Shown here in pieces: positions 52,502 to 62,837 of a stretch of DNA of 64,000 nucleotides. The position numbers were made by a program, and so were the translations under genes. Each line of letters opens with the position of its first letter. Position 1 is the first letter of the stretch. A model generated the notes under the pieces. It ran no database searches. It had not been told where the DNA came from and saw nothing but the letters and a program-made list of their open reading frames with translations. The stretch is taken from assembly GCF_000429165.1 (NCBI RefSeq), contig NZ_AUBI01000012.1, positions 54,739 to 118,738 of the forward strand, given 5' to 3'. The stretch is from Acetobacter nitrogenifigens DSM 23921 = NBRC 105050 (lineage in GTDB: Bacteria; Pseudomonadota; Alphaproteobacteria; Acetobacterales; Acetobacteraceae).

Positions 52502-53023
52502 GTGGAGACTGCCATTACTCCTCCACAAAGGTTATTCGAACATTCATATCGAATCCTTTTCCCCGGGGACACAGGTGCCTCCACCGAACAGGATAAAAGG
52601 AACTTACGGTTGAACTACTTCTTTCAGGGATGGATCGGGTTGCTTCTCGAAAACGGGAACGAGGTGACGACGCCCGGATACGCCCGCATTCCCACGACTT
52701 TTCAGGCTCTTGGCGGCGGCAACGAAACGCGCGCCGACACCCAACCAGTGTTTAACACCGCCACTGCCACACTGCCCGTATGCGCGCGTCTGGGATTATT
52801 CTCATCGGTTTCCGGGCTCGATCCGGCGGCGATCTCCTGGCCTATCGCATGCTGGTCGCCCGTTGGGATCGGCGCCTCTTATGTGGTTTCGGCCGATGAC
52901 GCCCACTTGATCCTGGACCGCTCGACACCATGGCAAAATGGAGCCCAGATTGGTGTAACCGCAGCAGGTCAGCCAGTTTATGTAGCTCCCAATACGACAC
53001 TGATTGCTGGGACAGCCGTTTAG
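52502..53023 (+). CDS. Phage virion-type protein upstream of tRNA-Ser, possibly truncated
   Basis: 173 aa from a GTG at 52502 (or a TTG at 52484); no ATG suits. LNYFFQGWIGLLLENGNEVT, TTPGYARIPTTFQALGGG and VFNTATATLPVCARLGLFSS, then ILDRSTPWQNGAQ, follow the pattern of small phage tail or decoration proteins (GYARxP, then a lightly conserved beta fold). It lies outside the att-bounded element, on the 5' side of the tRNA, and is divergent from it. It may be a relic of another prophage. Confidence 0.55.
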   Translation: METAITPPQRLFEHSYRILFPGDTGASTEQDKRNLRLNYFFQGWIGLLLENGNEVTTPGYARIPTTFQALGGGNETRADTQPVFNTATATLPVCARLGLFSSVSGLDPAAISWPIACWSPVGIGASYVVSADDAHLILDRSTPWQNGAQIGVTAAGQPVYVAPNTTLIAGTAV

Positions 53024-53555
53024 TAGCGACACGATAGAAGCGGTTCAACTCATAACCAATTGTGAATTGCCCCTATAAGCAATAGACGCGCCGTGATGAT
53101 ATTGAGCGCCATTCCTTTGATACTCCAATTGCCACCCGACAGGACAAGCACGCCGCCTTGACACTGGGAAAACAAGTCAAACGACGTCGGCACGCCACCC
53201 AGCATGATCACACTGCGAGCTTTGTCATAACAGCGGTTGAAATATTACATCCCCAAGTCTACCTGTATCGCGAGAAATCGAAACACACTCGGAATTCGTT
53301 CAATACGAAGAAAAATAAATTTTATCAAAAATAGATCAAAAAAAATTCCAACAAGTATATCGTCTGCATTATTTCTCGAAATCAACGCCTATATAAATTT
53401 TTTCGTAAAGTGATCCAACCCGTCGATGACGCCAAAATTACACAAATAATGTTCCTCAAAACTTTTCTTATGATACAGTAATTATTTAAAACAAATTTTA
53501 ATTACAACAAATTCCAGAAATTCATTTTTACAAGTCATCGATAATAAAAATTCAC
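53024..53555. other. AT-rich intergenic region
   Basis: About 530 nt, very AT-rich from 53270 on, with no gene recognised on either strand. Probably decayed mobile DNA. Confidence 0.5.
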
Positions 53556-54623
53556 TCAAGAGTTCAGATGTTGAAACTGAATAGCGCTAGGTAAACACAG
53601 ATCAACAACCAACCCTTCAGAGTGCCAGGTCCGATTGATCGTCCCGCCAGCAGACCGCACAATACGATCTATCATTTCGCTCCCAAACCCCTCAGATTTG
53701 GGGGACGTTGAAATTTTCGGCCCCCCCACTTCAAGCCATGTCATGTCCAGCGACTGGTTTTCCGCAACACACCGAACAGTAACCTGCCCCCCGTCACTGC
53801 CAAGGGCTCCGTATTTCACAGAATTTGTAGCAAGTTCATGCAAGAACAATGTCAGCGTCGTCATCATGACGTTGCGCAGCAAGGCGTCTCCACCGACAAC
53901 CGAACAGCGGCTTCCATAAGGACGCAACACAGAATTGACAAGGGAATGCACCCCGATCACCGTTACATCAGCGTCCGCCACACTCCTGTCCGCAAAAGCT
54001 GCGTCCGTGGCGCGCGACAGCGCCTCGAGTTTCTCCCGAAGAATACACGTAGCGTCCTCCGGCGCGTCTTCGGCGGCAGCCTCTTTCTCTGCAATAACAA
54101 TGAGGCCGGACACAACGGAAAAAAGATTTTTCACACGGTGACGCATCTCTTTTGATAATAATTTTTCTCTCTTGATAGATTCTTCCACCTCCCACTCAAG
54201 TATCGTCTTCTCTGTCACATCTCGAGACACACAAAGAATGAACTGCACGCCGCCAGACGAGTCCATGACAGGCGTCAGCAAATTATCCCAATATTTTGTG
54301 CCTTCCGCGGACTCGCTCTTTCCGTGAAAGCGGGCGTTTTCCCCGCTAGCCGCCCTGCCAAGCGCCACCAGTCCAGACTGATGAACGTCCTCTGGCAGCA
54401 GTGGTATCCAGGGCATTCCAAAACCGGAGTCCTCTGCAACGCCCAAAGCCAGGCAGCCCGCTCTATTCATCATCAACAGGCGGCCGCTCACAGATATCAT
54501 CTTGATGCAATCGGGCGTCGCGTCGAGCATCGCCTTTTGCAGAATCAATTGAGACAAATCAGGGGGCGTCGGCAAGACGCCAGGGAAGACGACCGACCCG
54601 CAAGCCTCGACAGGCGTTTCCAT
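53556..54623 (-). CDS. HWE-type sensor histidine kinase with PAS domain
   Basis: 355 aa from the ATG at 54623, which has GGAGAAAAG about 8 nt upstream; the frame is open to 54740. A PAS domain covers about 30-150 (LDATPDCIKMISVSGRLLMMN; VQFILCVSRDVTEKTILEWE). The phospho-acceptor His is in KEMRHRVKNLFSVVSGL, the N-box in LFLHELATNSVKYGALG, and LDMTWLEVGGP contains the W-x-E of the HWE class. No membrane segment and no partner response regulator nearby: an orphan, soluble sensor. Confidence 0.9.
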   Translation of the reverse strand: METPVEACGSVVFPGVLPTPPDLSQLILQKAMLDATPDCIKMISVSGRLLMMNRAGCLALGVAEDSGFGMPWIPLLPEDVHQSGLVALGRAASGENARFHGKSESAEGTKYWDNLLTPVMDSSGGVQFILCVSRDVTEKTILEWEVEESIKREKLLSKEMRHRVKNLFSVVSGLIVIAEKEAAAEDAPEDATCILREKLEALSRATDAAFADRSVADADVTVIGVHSLVNSVLRPYGSRCSVVGGDALLRNVMMTTLTLFLHELATNSVKYGALGSDGGQVTVRCVAENQSLDMTWLEVGGPKISTSPKSEGFGSEMIDRIVRSAGGTINRTWHSEGLVVDLCLPSAIQFQHLNS

Positions 54624-54755
54624 GTCGTCTTTTCTCCAGTCGGCGCATAGAATGATTGTCACCGGTAGCACAACGGGGTGATCATCTTCAATCATTGGCT
54701 TAATCTGCGGGGATGGCTGAAACGTAGCAGGCTCCCACATCGAAGCGCCAAAGCG

Positions 54756-55007
54756 TCAGGCCCTTTTCACCAACCCCTCTGTTGAAATCTGCCATAAGCG
54801 ACAGCATTCAGTGTTCAAGACGAATTCGCGTCCCACTTCACACGGCGCCAAAACACCACCTAATGAATTGATATCGTTCAGAAATATGGCGCACAGCAGC
54901 TTGCTGCCTGACTTTTGATCCCGATAATTTCCAAAAACGCAAGCCTCGTTAAAATAAAAACACGAAATTTCTATAGAAAAATTTATCTCGCCAACAGCGG
55001 GCGTCAC
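54756..55007 (-). CDS. Short hypothetical protein, weakly PilZ-like
   Basis: 83 aa. LLCAIFLNDINSLGGVLAPC and EVGREFVLNTECCRLWQIS resemble the D-x-S-x-x-G and following strand of PilZ (c-di-GMP-binding) domains, but the N-terminal RxxxR motif is not present. Located just upstream of the HWE kinase on the same strand. Could also be a chance frame. Confidence 0.35.
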   Translation of the reverse strand: MTPAVGEINFSIEISCFYFNEACVFGNYRDQKSGSKLLCAIFLNDINSLGGVLAPCEVGREFVLNTECCRLWQISTEGLVKRA

Positions 55008-55146
55008 CTAATATTACGGGGCAACAATTCAACGCGCCGATAAATAACAATACCCCCCAGAAAATCTTAAAATTTACTACACCCGCAAAAACTCTTTGCG
55101 CATTAGCAAAGAAGCAACAAAGTTTCAGAAGAATCCTGTCATCATA

Positions 55147-55599
55147 TCAATCTTCTTTCGCTTGCGCGGCGGCTGATCTAATGGCGCGAGCCATCGCCTC
55201 GACACCATTTCCCCGATTAGTTGACAATGCCTGCACCAATCCCAAGTCGCTCAAAAACGCCGGCTGCGTCGCAAGAATTTCTTCCGGATCCCGACCTGAA
55301 TAAACACGCAGCAGCAGCGCCACCAACCCGGAAACGATCGCCGCATCCGACGCGCCCGCAAAGAACATCCGGCCGCTAGAATCGACGTGCGCCTCCAGCC
55401 AGACCTGACTCTGGCACCCGGGAACGCGGTGCGCATCATCCGTCCAGTCACCAGGAAACGGCGGCAATTTCCGTCCGAGTTCGATGATATACTGGTACCG
55501 ATCCATCCAGTCGTCGAAAAGCGCCAGTTCGTCGCCTATCGCCTCAATAGCCTCAGACGCGGTATCGTCGACCGGACGAACGAAAGGATCCCCGCTCAC
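55147..55599 (-). CDS. sufE: SufE-family sulfur-acceptor protein
   Basis: 150 aa. The persulfide cysteine is in [35 protein letters not shown] and [26 protein letters not shown] complete the family pattern. It takes sulfur from SufS for Fe-S assembly. Four-base overlap with hslU at its start. Other suf genes are not in the window. Confidence 0.93.
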   Translation of the reverse strand: MSGDPFVRPVDDTASEAIEAIGDELALFDDWMDRYQYIIELGRKLPPFPGDWTDDAHRVPGCQSQVWLEAHVDSSGRMFFAGASDAAIVSGLVALLLRVYSGRDPEEILATQPAFLSDLGLVQALSTNRGNGVEAMARAIRSAAAQAKED

Positions 55600-56912
55600 A
55601 GGATGAACCGGCTTAAATCGCTCTTGTTCGCCAGCGGCGCGACACGCTCCCGAACAAGCGACGCGTCGACGCGTACAGTGTCCCCTTTGCGCTCGGACGC
55701 CGTGAACGACACATCCTCCAGCAGTTTTTCGAGCACCGTAGCAAGGCGACGCGCTCCAATATTTTCGACGCGCTCGTTCACGTCGGCCGCAAGTTCAGCC
55801 AGCGCATCGATAGCGTCATCGGCGAACTCAAGCGTAACGCCCTCTGTACTCAGAAGGGCCGTGTACTGCTTCAGCAACGAATGCTCCGGCTCGGTCAGGA
55901 TGCGGCGAAGATCATCACGCGACAGAGGCGCAAGTTCGACCCGAATCGGCAATCGCCCCTGAAGTTCAGGCAACAGATCAGACGGCTTGGCCAGATGAAA
56001 CGCGCCCGACGCGATAAACAGGATGTGGTCAGTCTTCACCGCGCCGTATTTGGTCGAGATCGTCGTTCCTTCGATCAACGGCAAAAGATCGCGCTGCACG
56101 CCTTCGCGCGAAATGTCGCCCCCACGTACGCCGCTCTCAGATGAGCGCGCGCAAACCTTGTCGATCTCGTCAAGAAACACGATCCCGTTGTCCTGCGCGT
56201 TCTGTACGGCTTCGCGGGTGAGCGCTTCCGTATCCAGAAGCTTGTCCGCTTCTTCACGAACGAGCAACTCCCGCGCCACGGGGACTTTCAGGCGGCGTTG
56301 CTGCGGCGCCCTGCTCATCAGATTTTTCATGAGGTCGTTGAAGTTCACGACACTGCCCGGCTGCATGCCGGGCATCTCCGCCCCGCCGCCTGCCGAGATC
56401 GGGTCGGAAACAGCGATCTCGACTTCCTTTTCTTCCAGAACGCCGTCACGCAACATCTTGCGAAACTTCGATTTCGTCTCGGCTGACGCGCTCTCGCCCA
56501 CCAGAGCGTCCACGAGCCGGTTTTCCGCGGCATCTTCCGCGCGAGCCTGCACATCACGTCTGTGCACATCGCGGAGCATATTGATCGACGCCTCGACGAG
56601 ATCTCGAATGATGCTCTCGACGTCACGCCCGACATAACCGACCTCGGTGAATTTGGTCGCCTCGACCTTCAGAAAGGGCGCCTGCGCGAGCTTGGCCAGA
56701 CGGCGGGCGATCTCGGTCTTACCGCACCCGGTCGGACCGATCATCAGAATGTTCTTCGGCACCACCTCTTCGCGCAGAGCGTCTGGAAGCTGGCTCCGGC
56801 GCCACCGGTTACGCAGCGCAATCGCCACAGCCCGCTTTGCGTCAGTCTGCCCGACGATGAACCGATCAAGCTCCGCAACCGTTTCAGATGGCGAGAAATG
56901 AAGGACGCTCAT
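55596..56912 (-). CDS. hslU: HslU, ATPase of the HslVU protease
   Basis: 438 aa. Walker [17 protein letters not shown] near 55, Walker [16 protein letters not shown] near 255, and the pore region [20 protein letters not shown]. The family-specific I-domain lies between. The ATP-driven unfoldase feeds substrate to HslV. hslV and hslU overlap by 4 nt, as in many alphaproteobacteria, with sufE after. Confidence 0.96.
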   Translation of the reverse strand: MSVLHFSPSETVAELDRFIVGQTDAKRAVAIALRNRWRRSQLPDALREEVVPKNILMIGPTGCGKTEIARRLAKLAQAPFLKVEATKFTEVGYVGRDVESIIRDLVEASINMLRDVHRRDVQARAEDAAENRLVDALVGESASAETKSKFRKMLRDGVLEEKEVEIAVSDPISAGGGAEMPGMQPGSVVNFNDLMKNLMSRAPQQRRLKVPVARELLVREEADKLLDTEALTREAVQNAQDNGIVFLDEIDKVCARSSESGVRGGDISREGVQRDLLPLIEGTTISTKYGAVKTDHILFIASGAFHLAKPSDLLPELQGRLPIRVELAPLSRDDLRRILTEPEHSLLKQYTALLSTEGVTLEFADDAIDALAELAADVNERVENIGARRLATVLEKLLEDVSFTASERKGDTVRVDASLVRERVAPLANKSDLSRFIL

Positions 56913-57499
56913 CGCGTGGCTCCTTCTTTGCCAGACAGCACCTCAAGAGTGACCGAATGGTTGGTGTACACGCAAATATCGCCAGCAATCTTCATGGCGC
57001 GCCGAGCGATCTCGCTGGCGTTCAAATCCTCGACCGTCATCAGGGCACGGGCGGCCGACAGCGCATAATTACCGCCGGAGCCTATGGCGATGATCCCGCC
57101 CTCGGGTTCAAGCACGTCGCCATTGCCCGTCAGCGTGTAGGAATGCGAACCATCAGCCACCGCCATCATGGCTTCCAGTCGGCGCAGGTAGCGATCAGTG
57201 CGCCAATCCTTGGTCAACTCCACGCAGGCCCGCTCCAGCTGATTCGGATACCGCTCAAGTTTCGCCTCAAGACGCTCCAGCAGCGTGAAGGCGTCTGCTG
57301 TAGCTCCAGCAAAGCCAGCCAAAATCAAGCCGTTGGGGCCGATCCTGCGCACCTTGCGGGCGTTTCCCTTGACCACAGTGTTACCGAGCGTAACCTGCCC
57401 GTCGCCCGCCATGGCGACTTCATCGCCGCGGCGCACGCATAAGATCGTCGTTCCGTGCCACCCCACCGGGTCGTGGGGCGTCGTCTGATGAGTGTTCAT
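56909..57499 (-). CDS. hslV: HslV, peptidase of the HslVU protease
   Basis: 196 aa. [23 protein letters not shown] contains the mature N-terminal threonine (first Thr of TTIL) after a short propeptide; [44 protein letters not shown] and [14 protein letters not shown] are family signatures. A proteasome-like threonine protease. First gene of hslV-hslU-sufE. Confidence 0.96.
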   Translation of the reverse strand: MNTHQTTPHDPVGWHGTTILCVRRGDEVAMAGDGQVTLGNTVVKGNARKVRRIGPNGLILAGFAGATADAFTLLERLEAKLERYPNQLERACVELTKDWRTDRYLRRLEAMMAVADGSHSYTLTGNGDVLEPEGGIIAIGSGGNYALSAARALMTVEDLNASEIARRAMKIAGDICVYTNHSVTLEVLSGKEGATR

Positions 57500-57735
57500 G
57501 GACGTATGAAATAGGGCTTCGCGAGAGGATCACAAGAGGGGGACTTTTTGTGAGAAGCATTCTGGATAAATAGCCAACACGGCCCAATAGGAAATCAGCC
57601 GAAGTCCGTGATTGAACTTAGAACCAGGCACAGCCTAATTGCAAAAACGCAAACAACGTTGCACGATACGGACCTCCTAATCAGGTCGCCTTTCTATCGT
57701 CCACACACTGAAATCATGAAAATAACAGATAAATT

Positions 57736-59313
57736 ATGTATGTATTTTTCAATAAATCCCACGAAAAACCTTCAAAAAGTGCAGAAAAATATTCTCTATT
57801 ATTAGGATTTTTCCTTCTGGTAGTCTTATATACCAGCGCATATTGGTCCAACCCCTATGTTCCCTGGCTCAGCAGAAGTCGCCCAGCAGAGTGGTGGCTA
57901 TGGTTCGACCAGTCGCACTATTGGGCGTCAACATTAGCCCTCGCTCATGGCGACCTTCGTCCTGATCAACACTGGTATCCTTTTGGTTACGCTCTGCTCG
58001 GTGCGCCATTCGTATGGCTCGGACGACAAGTGTATTTTTTGCCAGATCTCGCGTGCCTGCTTCTCACCGCTCGTGGATTCATCAGCTTTACACAGACATG
58101 CGGTATCACTCGCACCTCGGCGATGCTGTTGTTTTTGCTCGGAACATGCGGCAGCCAGTCCATCCGTTCGGCATGGGCGGAGCCATGGAACACGACATTA
58201 GCCGCCGCCCTCATATGGAACGCACTTGCACTGTCCGCACACGAAATCTGGACTGCCAGCAACCACACCCCTCCCCCAGCAGCGGCCAGAGGAGCGTTCA
58301 GCCTCGCGCTGCTCGGCGCGATACTTGCCTTTATGCCCGTAACGCGTCCCACTGACGCAGTAATCGCTGCGCCGCTGCTGATTATTACACTTGCCGCGCT
58401 CTTGCTACAATGCGAAAACATTACACAGAAAATCGTACGCTCCCTTGCATTGATTGGCGGCGCCTTGCTTGCCGGGACTGCGAGCGCGGCCTTATATCTT
58501 GCTATTTATGGTCTTCATCCAACCCAATATATGACCGAATCGCGCAGCATGGGCTTCCACCTCGAAGGTCTCGGTTGGAAGACTTACATGTTGCTTCTAA
58601 CGCCGCGCCCCTGGTTTCCCTATGGCTCAGGCCTGCTGGAGCGCCTCCCATGGATCGCTCCTGGTCTAGCCGGATTGCTCGTCACGCCCTTCGTAGCTGA
58701 GCGGCACGGAAAATGGGCCCTCGTACTGCTCAGTATTCTTATCGTGGGCTACTCCCTGCTATTTTTTTCTTATGTAGACCTTATTCCCACCGGCCTCTGG
58801 CGCTATAACAATGTGCATTATTTCAAGTGGATGCTGCCCGGTCTCGCGTTACTCGGCTTCATTGCCTGTCGCGCACTGACCGGAGCAAGCTGGAAGCTCG
58901 TGGCAGCGACGTTCGTGGGCGTTTATCTGGTCACCTGCATCCGGATCCTTCCCTATCGCACAATGCCTGACGCAGCGCCGATATGGATGGTTCAGAAGTC
59001 CGAACCTCCCCCATCTTGGCCCGACGCCTATTTTGAACACAGCGTTCTTTACGATAATCAGCACGCATGGCGTAACATCAACGACTTCCGCGCAATGCCT
59101 GACTCTCAAGGTGATCGCTGGATCGCATTGCGGGCACCTTTCTCCGGCGTCGTACGACGCGAGCACATGCAAGGTGGACATGCAGTCGCAGGCACCGAAA
59201 TGCTTCAAGATACGCCCAACAACGAACTATATTGGGGTATGCACATCGGCTTCCGTCTCGACGCATGCTGGCTGCCGCCTTACGCTTGCTCCAGAAAAGA
59301 CCCGAAGCCATAA
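57736..59313 (+). CDS. Multi-pass membrane protein, GT-C glycosyltransferase-like
   Basis: 525 aa with about 10-12 hydrophobic segments and a C-terminal soluble region from about residue 420. WWLWFDQSHYWASTLALAHGDL after the first membrane span is like the acidic loop of GT-C enzymes (Asp followed by Tyr/Trp), and TRPTDAVIAAPLLIITLAAL is typical of the family. It would use a lipid-linked sugar on the periplasmic face. The gene is more AT-rich at its start than the flanks and no neighbouring cell-wall genes exist, so the role is open. Confidence 0.7.
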   Translation: MYVFFNKSHEKPSKSAEKYSLLLGFFLLVVLYTSAYWSNPYVPWLSRSRPAEWWLWFDQSHYWASTLALAHGDLRPDQHWYPFGYALLGAPFVWLGRQVYFLPDLACLLLTARGFISFTQTCGITRTSAMLLFLLGTCGSQSIRSAWAEPWNTTLAAALIWNALALSAHEIWTASNHTPPPAAARGAFSLALLGAILAFMPVTRPTDAVIAAPLLIITLAALLLQCENITQKIVRSLALIGGALLAGTASAALYLAIYGLHPTQYMTESRSMGFHLEGLGWKTYMLLLTPRPWFPYGSGLLERLPWIAPGLAGLLVTPFVAERHGKWALVLLSILIVGYSLLFFSYVDLIPTGLWRYNNVHYFKWMLPGLALLGFIACRALTGASWKLVAATFVGVYLVTCIRILPYRTMPDAAPIWMVQKSEPPPSWPDAYFEHSVLYDNQHAWRNINDFRAMPDSQGDRWIALRAPFSGVVRREHMQGGHAVAGTEMLQDTPNNELYWGMHIGFRLDACWLPPYACSRKDPKP

Positions 59314-59727
59314 GTGAAAATTTCCGCACCCCGTGAGCGGAGACAGAGATTTTTCATTGAACACCGGATCAGAGGAAAAACTTCAAACCCTTACCTATTC
59401 TATTGGACATATCCCATTCAATCACCCCTCATTGAATGGGATATCCTCAGCGTCGGCAACACATAGGTTCACGCGGGCATCAACGTGAACAAACGACGCA
59501 AAACGCAAACAATCTTCTATCATGAAAAGATATTTATCATCATGCGAAGGCGGATTCTACCAAACTGCACGCTACGCAGATGCAAGCTCGGATAACCAAA
59601 ATAGCTAACCAACAGAAGCCAATCTTTCGACCTGCGATTATAATACGATAGCGTGAATTATCTATCTCAAAATTCATCCGATTTTACAGCAAGCATCGCA
59701 ACTCACAGCACAAAATGACAGGCTCCC
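59314..59727. other. Intergenic region with a 14-bp perfect hairpin
   Basis: About 410 nt without a gene. ATATCCCATTCAAT (59409-59422) and its exact complement (59431-59444) flank an 8-nt loop. No T tract follows on either strand, so this is not a standard terminator. Confidence 0.6.
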
Positions 59728-60354
59728 TCACGCCGATTGCGCCGCCCGCGCCACCAAATTCAACGCCATCGCCAGCATCGTCACCCCGACCACGCAGTCG
59801 AGCACCCGCCACGCCGTGGGTCGCGCCAACACCGGAGCGAGAACGCGTGCGCCATACCCCAACGAAACGAACCATACCAGGCTGGCCAACGCGGCTCCCA
59901 CGACGAACGCGGGGCGGGCGTCAACAGGCTGGGCCGAGCCCGCAGCGCCCATCAGCAGCACAGTGTCGAGATACACATGAGGGTTCAGGAACGTAAACGC
60001 CGCCGTTCTGGCCAGAGCCTTGCCCAGCGGCAACGGCGGCGCGCCATCGGCGTCCATGCCACCGGAGCGGATCGCCCGACGTAGGGCCGACAGACCATAC
60101 CACGCCAGAAAAGCCGCCCCACCGTACGTCATAAAGCTGAGCATCGCCGGAGCCACGTGGACCAGCGCGCCGATGCCGCTCACGCCGAGGCTGATCAAGG
60201 CTGCGTCGCAGATCGTGCAGAAAAGAATGATCGGCCCCACATGATTGCGACGCAGTCCCTGCTGCAGCACGAACATGTTCTGGGCGCCGATCGCGGCGAT
60301 CAGCGAACAGGACAACGCGAAACCGGCCAACCCGGCGGACGACAATGAAGACAT
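59728..60354 (-). CDS. LysE/ArgO-family amino-acid exporter
   Basis: 208 aa from the ATG at 60354; a TTG at 60378 is an alternative since GGAGG lies only one base from the ATG. Six membrane segments: ALSCSLIAAIGAQNMFVLQQGLRR is the LysE motif, and AAFTFLNPHVYLDTVLLMGAAG the late one. Exports basic amino acids (arginine, lysine, canavanine). Divergent from an ArgP-type activator. Confidence 0.92.
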   Translation of the reverse strand: MSSLSSAGLAGFALSCSLIAAIGAQNMFVLQQGLRRNHVGPIILFCTICDAALISLGVSGIGALVHVAPAMLSFMTYGGAAFLAWYGLSALRRAIRSGGMDADGAPPLPLGKALARTAAFTFLNPHVYLDTVLLMGAAGSAQPVDARPAFVVGAALASLVWFVSLGYGARVLAPVLARPTAWRVLDCVVGVTMLAMALNLVARAAQSA

Positions 60355-60426
60355 GCCTCCGTGTGGCGTTCTGCACAAAGAAAGTAAAACTTGATTTTCT
60401 TAACCAAATGAAGATTTTCTAAATTC
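60355..60426. promoter_or_regulatory. Exporter-regulator divergent promoter
   Basis: A 72-bp AT-rich gap between the LysE-type and ArgP-type starts, where the regulator is expected to bind. No box was defined. Confidence 0.45.
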
Positions 60427-61341
60427 ATGCTCGACTACCCAGCCCTCTCCGCCATGGCCGCCGTCATTCGTGAAGGAGGCTTCGAACGCGCAGCCGAACG
60501 GCTCCGCATCACCCCTTCCGCCGTGTCGCAACGGGTCCGCAGCCTCGAAGAGAAACTCGGCGCCGTGACCATCGTGCGCGGCAAACCATGCGCGCCCACC
60601 GAACTCGGGGCGCTACTATGCGCGCATCTCGACAAGGTCAGACTGATGGAGAACGATCTGGCGGCGCAGTTGCCGCTGGGCGCAGTCGCACTCTCCGAAA
60701 GCGCCGTCACACTCGGGATAGCTGTCAACGCGGACAGCCTGGCGACCTGGTTTCCCGACGCTCTGGCCCGCTTCACCGCATCAACCAGCGTTCTGGTGGA
60801 CCTCAAACTCGACGACGAAGCCCACACAGCGCAACGCCTGCGCTCCGGCGAAGTTCTGGCGGCCGTGACGGCCGATCCCGATCCTGTACAGGGGTGTCAG
60901 ATCACGCAACTCGGCGCATTACGCTACGTCGCATGCGCAAGCCCCGCCTTCGCGGCGCGCTATTTCCCGAACGGCGTGACGCCCACCGCTCTCGCAGAAG
61001 CGCCAGTACTTCGCTTCGACCGTCGCGACGCCCTCCTGACCCGGTGGATGCGCGCCGCATGCGGGGGCGAGCCGTCCGCTCCGACTCATTGGGCTCCATC
61101 GACCGCCGCTTTCGTCGACCTCGCGATGATCGGTGTGGCGTGGAGCCTGAATCCCCTGCCCCTCGTCCGTCCACATCTGGCGGACGGACGCCTGATTGAC
61201 CTCGCCCCCGGCCAGGAAATCGACGTGCCTTTGTATTGGCAGGCAGCCCGACTTGAAGCCAGCGCCCTGCGACGCCTCACCGACGCGGTACGGACCGCCG
61301 CCGCGCTGTCTCTCGAACCTCCGGCTTCAAGCCGTCCCTGA
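60427..61341 (+). CDS. ArgP/LysG-type LysR-family regulator
   Basis: 304 aa. The LysR HTH: YPALSAMAAVIREGGFERAAERL, then ITPSAVSQRVRSLEEKLG and PTELGALL. The ArgP group is marked by this exact start pattern. The C-terminal effector domain follows. It activates the neighbouring exporter in response to basic amino acids, as in Corynebacterium LysG-LysE. Its end overlaps the convergent acyltransferase by 15 nt. Confidence 0.92.
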   Translation: MLDYPALSAMAAVIREGGFERAAERLRITPSAVSQRVRSLEEKLGAVTIVRGKPCAPTELGALLCAHLDKVRLMENDLAAQLPLGAVALSESAVTLGIAVNADSLATWFPDALARFTASTSVLVDLKLDDEAHTAQRLRSGEVLAAVTADPDPVQGCQITQLGALRYVACASPAFAARYFPNGVTPTALAEAPVLRFDRRDALLTRWMRAACGGEPSAPTHWAPSTAAFVDLAMIGVAWSLNPLPLVRPHLADGRLIDLAPGQEIDVPLYWQAARLEASALRRLTDAVRTAAALSLEPPASSRP

Positions 61342-62490
61342 CTGCGGAATACGCGCCCCGCTGCGCTCCTGAACACGTACCAGCGCGGACCGGAGACGAC
61401 GATTAAGCGGCTCCGAATACCAGCGCGATATCAGCGCAGCCAACCCGGAGGCCGCGATCATGAAAAACGCCAAAAGCGCGAGCTTTTCGTCTCCATGCAC
61501 GCTGGCTGGCGGCCACACCGACCGCATCAACCCCAGGACAACAAGATGAAACAGGTAAAGTTCGTAGCTCTGTCGCCCGAACCATTCGACGCAACGTAGC
61601 ACGCCGTTGCGCCGGACAAGCGGCCCCTGCGGGTGCGCGTCACCCGCCAACAGCAGAAAGCCTGCAAACAGCGCCATAAGCGTCACGCCATACACATTGG
61701 TCGCACCTATCGATTTCCATAAATAGAGAGAGACCATCGCAGCTATGACCACAGGCTGCGCGATGCGCGCCACCTGCTCGTCGAGCCTGCGACCACGCGC
61801 CAGAAGCGCCGTGCAGCATCCGATCGCGATTCCGTCGAACGACGCAAAATAGGCGAAGAGGAATCCCCCCTCGTCCCCCTGATGATACAGACGATAAACC
61901 GGCCCCGCCACGATCACCGCCAGCCACACGCCCACAATCCATCGCGTGTCGCGCAGCAGGCGGGCAAGCAGCGGAAACGTCAGATAAAACACCTCTTCCA
62001 CCGACAGCGACCACAGCACGCCGAGCGGGTAATTGACCCACCCCATATGGCCAATCAGAACATTCATCCAGAAAGTCAGCGCCGCGAGGTTCACCAACCA
62101 TCGGGAAACCGGTTCATGCGTCGCCGGATCGTGGCTGCCGAAGATGGTCACCCCGGACGCATCCAGTCCGTTGACGATAAGCAAAAGAAGCAAAAGGCAG
62201 GGAACGATGCGCGCGATCCGCAGCCCGTAAAAAGAGCGAACGTCGGTCCGGGGCAATGTCCCCCAGCGCTTTTCCGAGTTCGATGTTATTAGAAAGCCCG
62301 AAATGACAAAAAATATCGTCACTCCATAATTGCCGTTCCGCGCCACAGCCCGCACGAAATCGGGCAAAAGCCATCGCCCCAAAGCCGTGTCGGGAAGATG
62401 ATACGCGATGTTGAAATGATGCAGCAGAACGAGAAGGATCGAGACGCCGCGTAAAAGATCAACGCGTCGATTGCGAACGCCGAGAGTCAT
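61327..62490 (-). CDS. Acyltransferase family 3 membrane protein
   Basis: 387 aa, about 10 membrane segments. The family entry RRVDLLRGVSILLVLLHHFN carries the catalytic-type His; GNYGVTIFFVISGFLITS and PLGVLWSLSVEEVFYLTFPLL are diagnostic. Adds acetyl or other acyl groups to polysaccharides or lipids. It stands alone here. Confidence 0.93.
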   Translation of the reverse strand: MTLGVRNRRVDLLRGVSILLVLLHHFNIAYHLPDTALGRWLLPDFVRAVARNGNYGVTIFFVISGFLITSNSEKRWGTLPRTDVRSFYGLRIARIVPCLLLLLLIVNGLDASGVTIFGSHDPATHEPVSRWLVNLAALTFWMNVLIGHMGWVNYPLGVLWSLSVEEVFYLTFPLLARLLRDTRWIVGVWLAVIVAGPVYRLYHQGDEGGFLFAYFASFDGIAIGCCTALLARGRRLDEQVARIAQPVVIAAMVSLYLWKSIGATNVYGVTLMALFAGFLLLAGDAHPQGPLVRRNGVLRCVEWFGRQSYELYLFHLVVLGLMRSVWPPASVHGDEKLALLAFFMIAASGLAALISRWYSEPLNRRLRSALVRVQERSGARIPQSGTA

Positions 62491-62837
62491 CGCGTCGGTC
62501 TTTCTGGTGAGGGTCTGAAGCCCGAAACGGGATAAAAACTGCTCAGGTCATCCTTTGCAGAGGGAATGGGCAAAAAAACGATCACACCGTTTTGCGAAGA
62601 CGAAAGTTCTTCCCCTCTCTCCAAAGCGGTATCCATGACGCAAAAATAGATTTCCGACACCCGCCGCCCGGTCATTTGTCCAATAGATTTAGGTTATGGC
62701 CAGAGACAGAACTGTCAATCGCCCCATTCAAGATCACACCAAGGTCAATATATTTTTCCACATGAGAACCTCGTCTCAACAGATTTCGTTCTCAAATATG
62801 CACACCCAATAAAGAGAATTTACCGCTGGGCGAACCG

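Noticed and set aside
62487..62675. 62-codon minus-strand frame overlapping the acyltransferase start
   Set aside because: No good ribosome site and no family similarity. The 4-nt overlap hints at coupling but is not enough.
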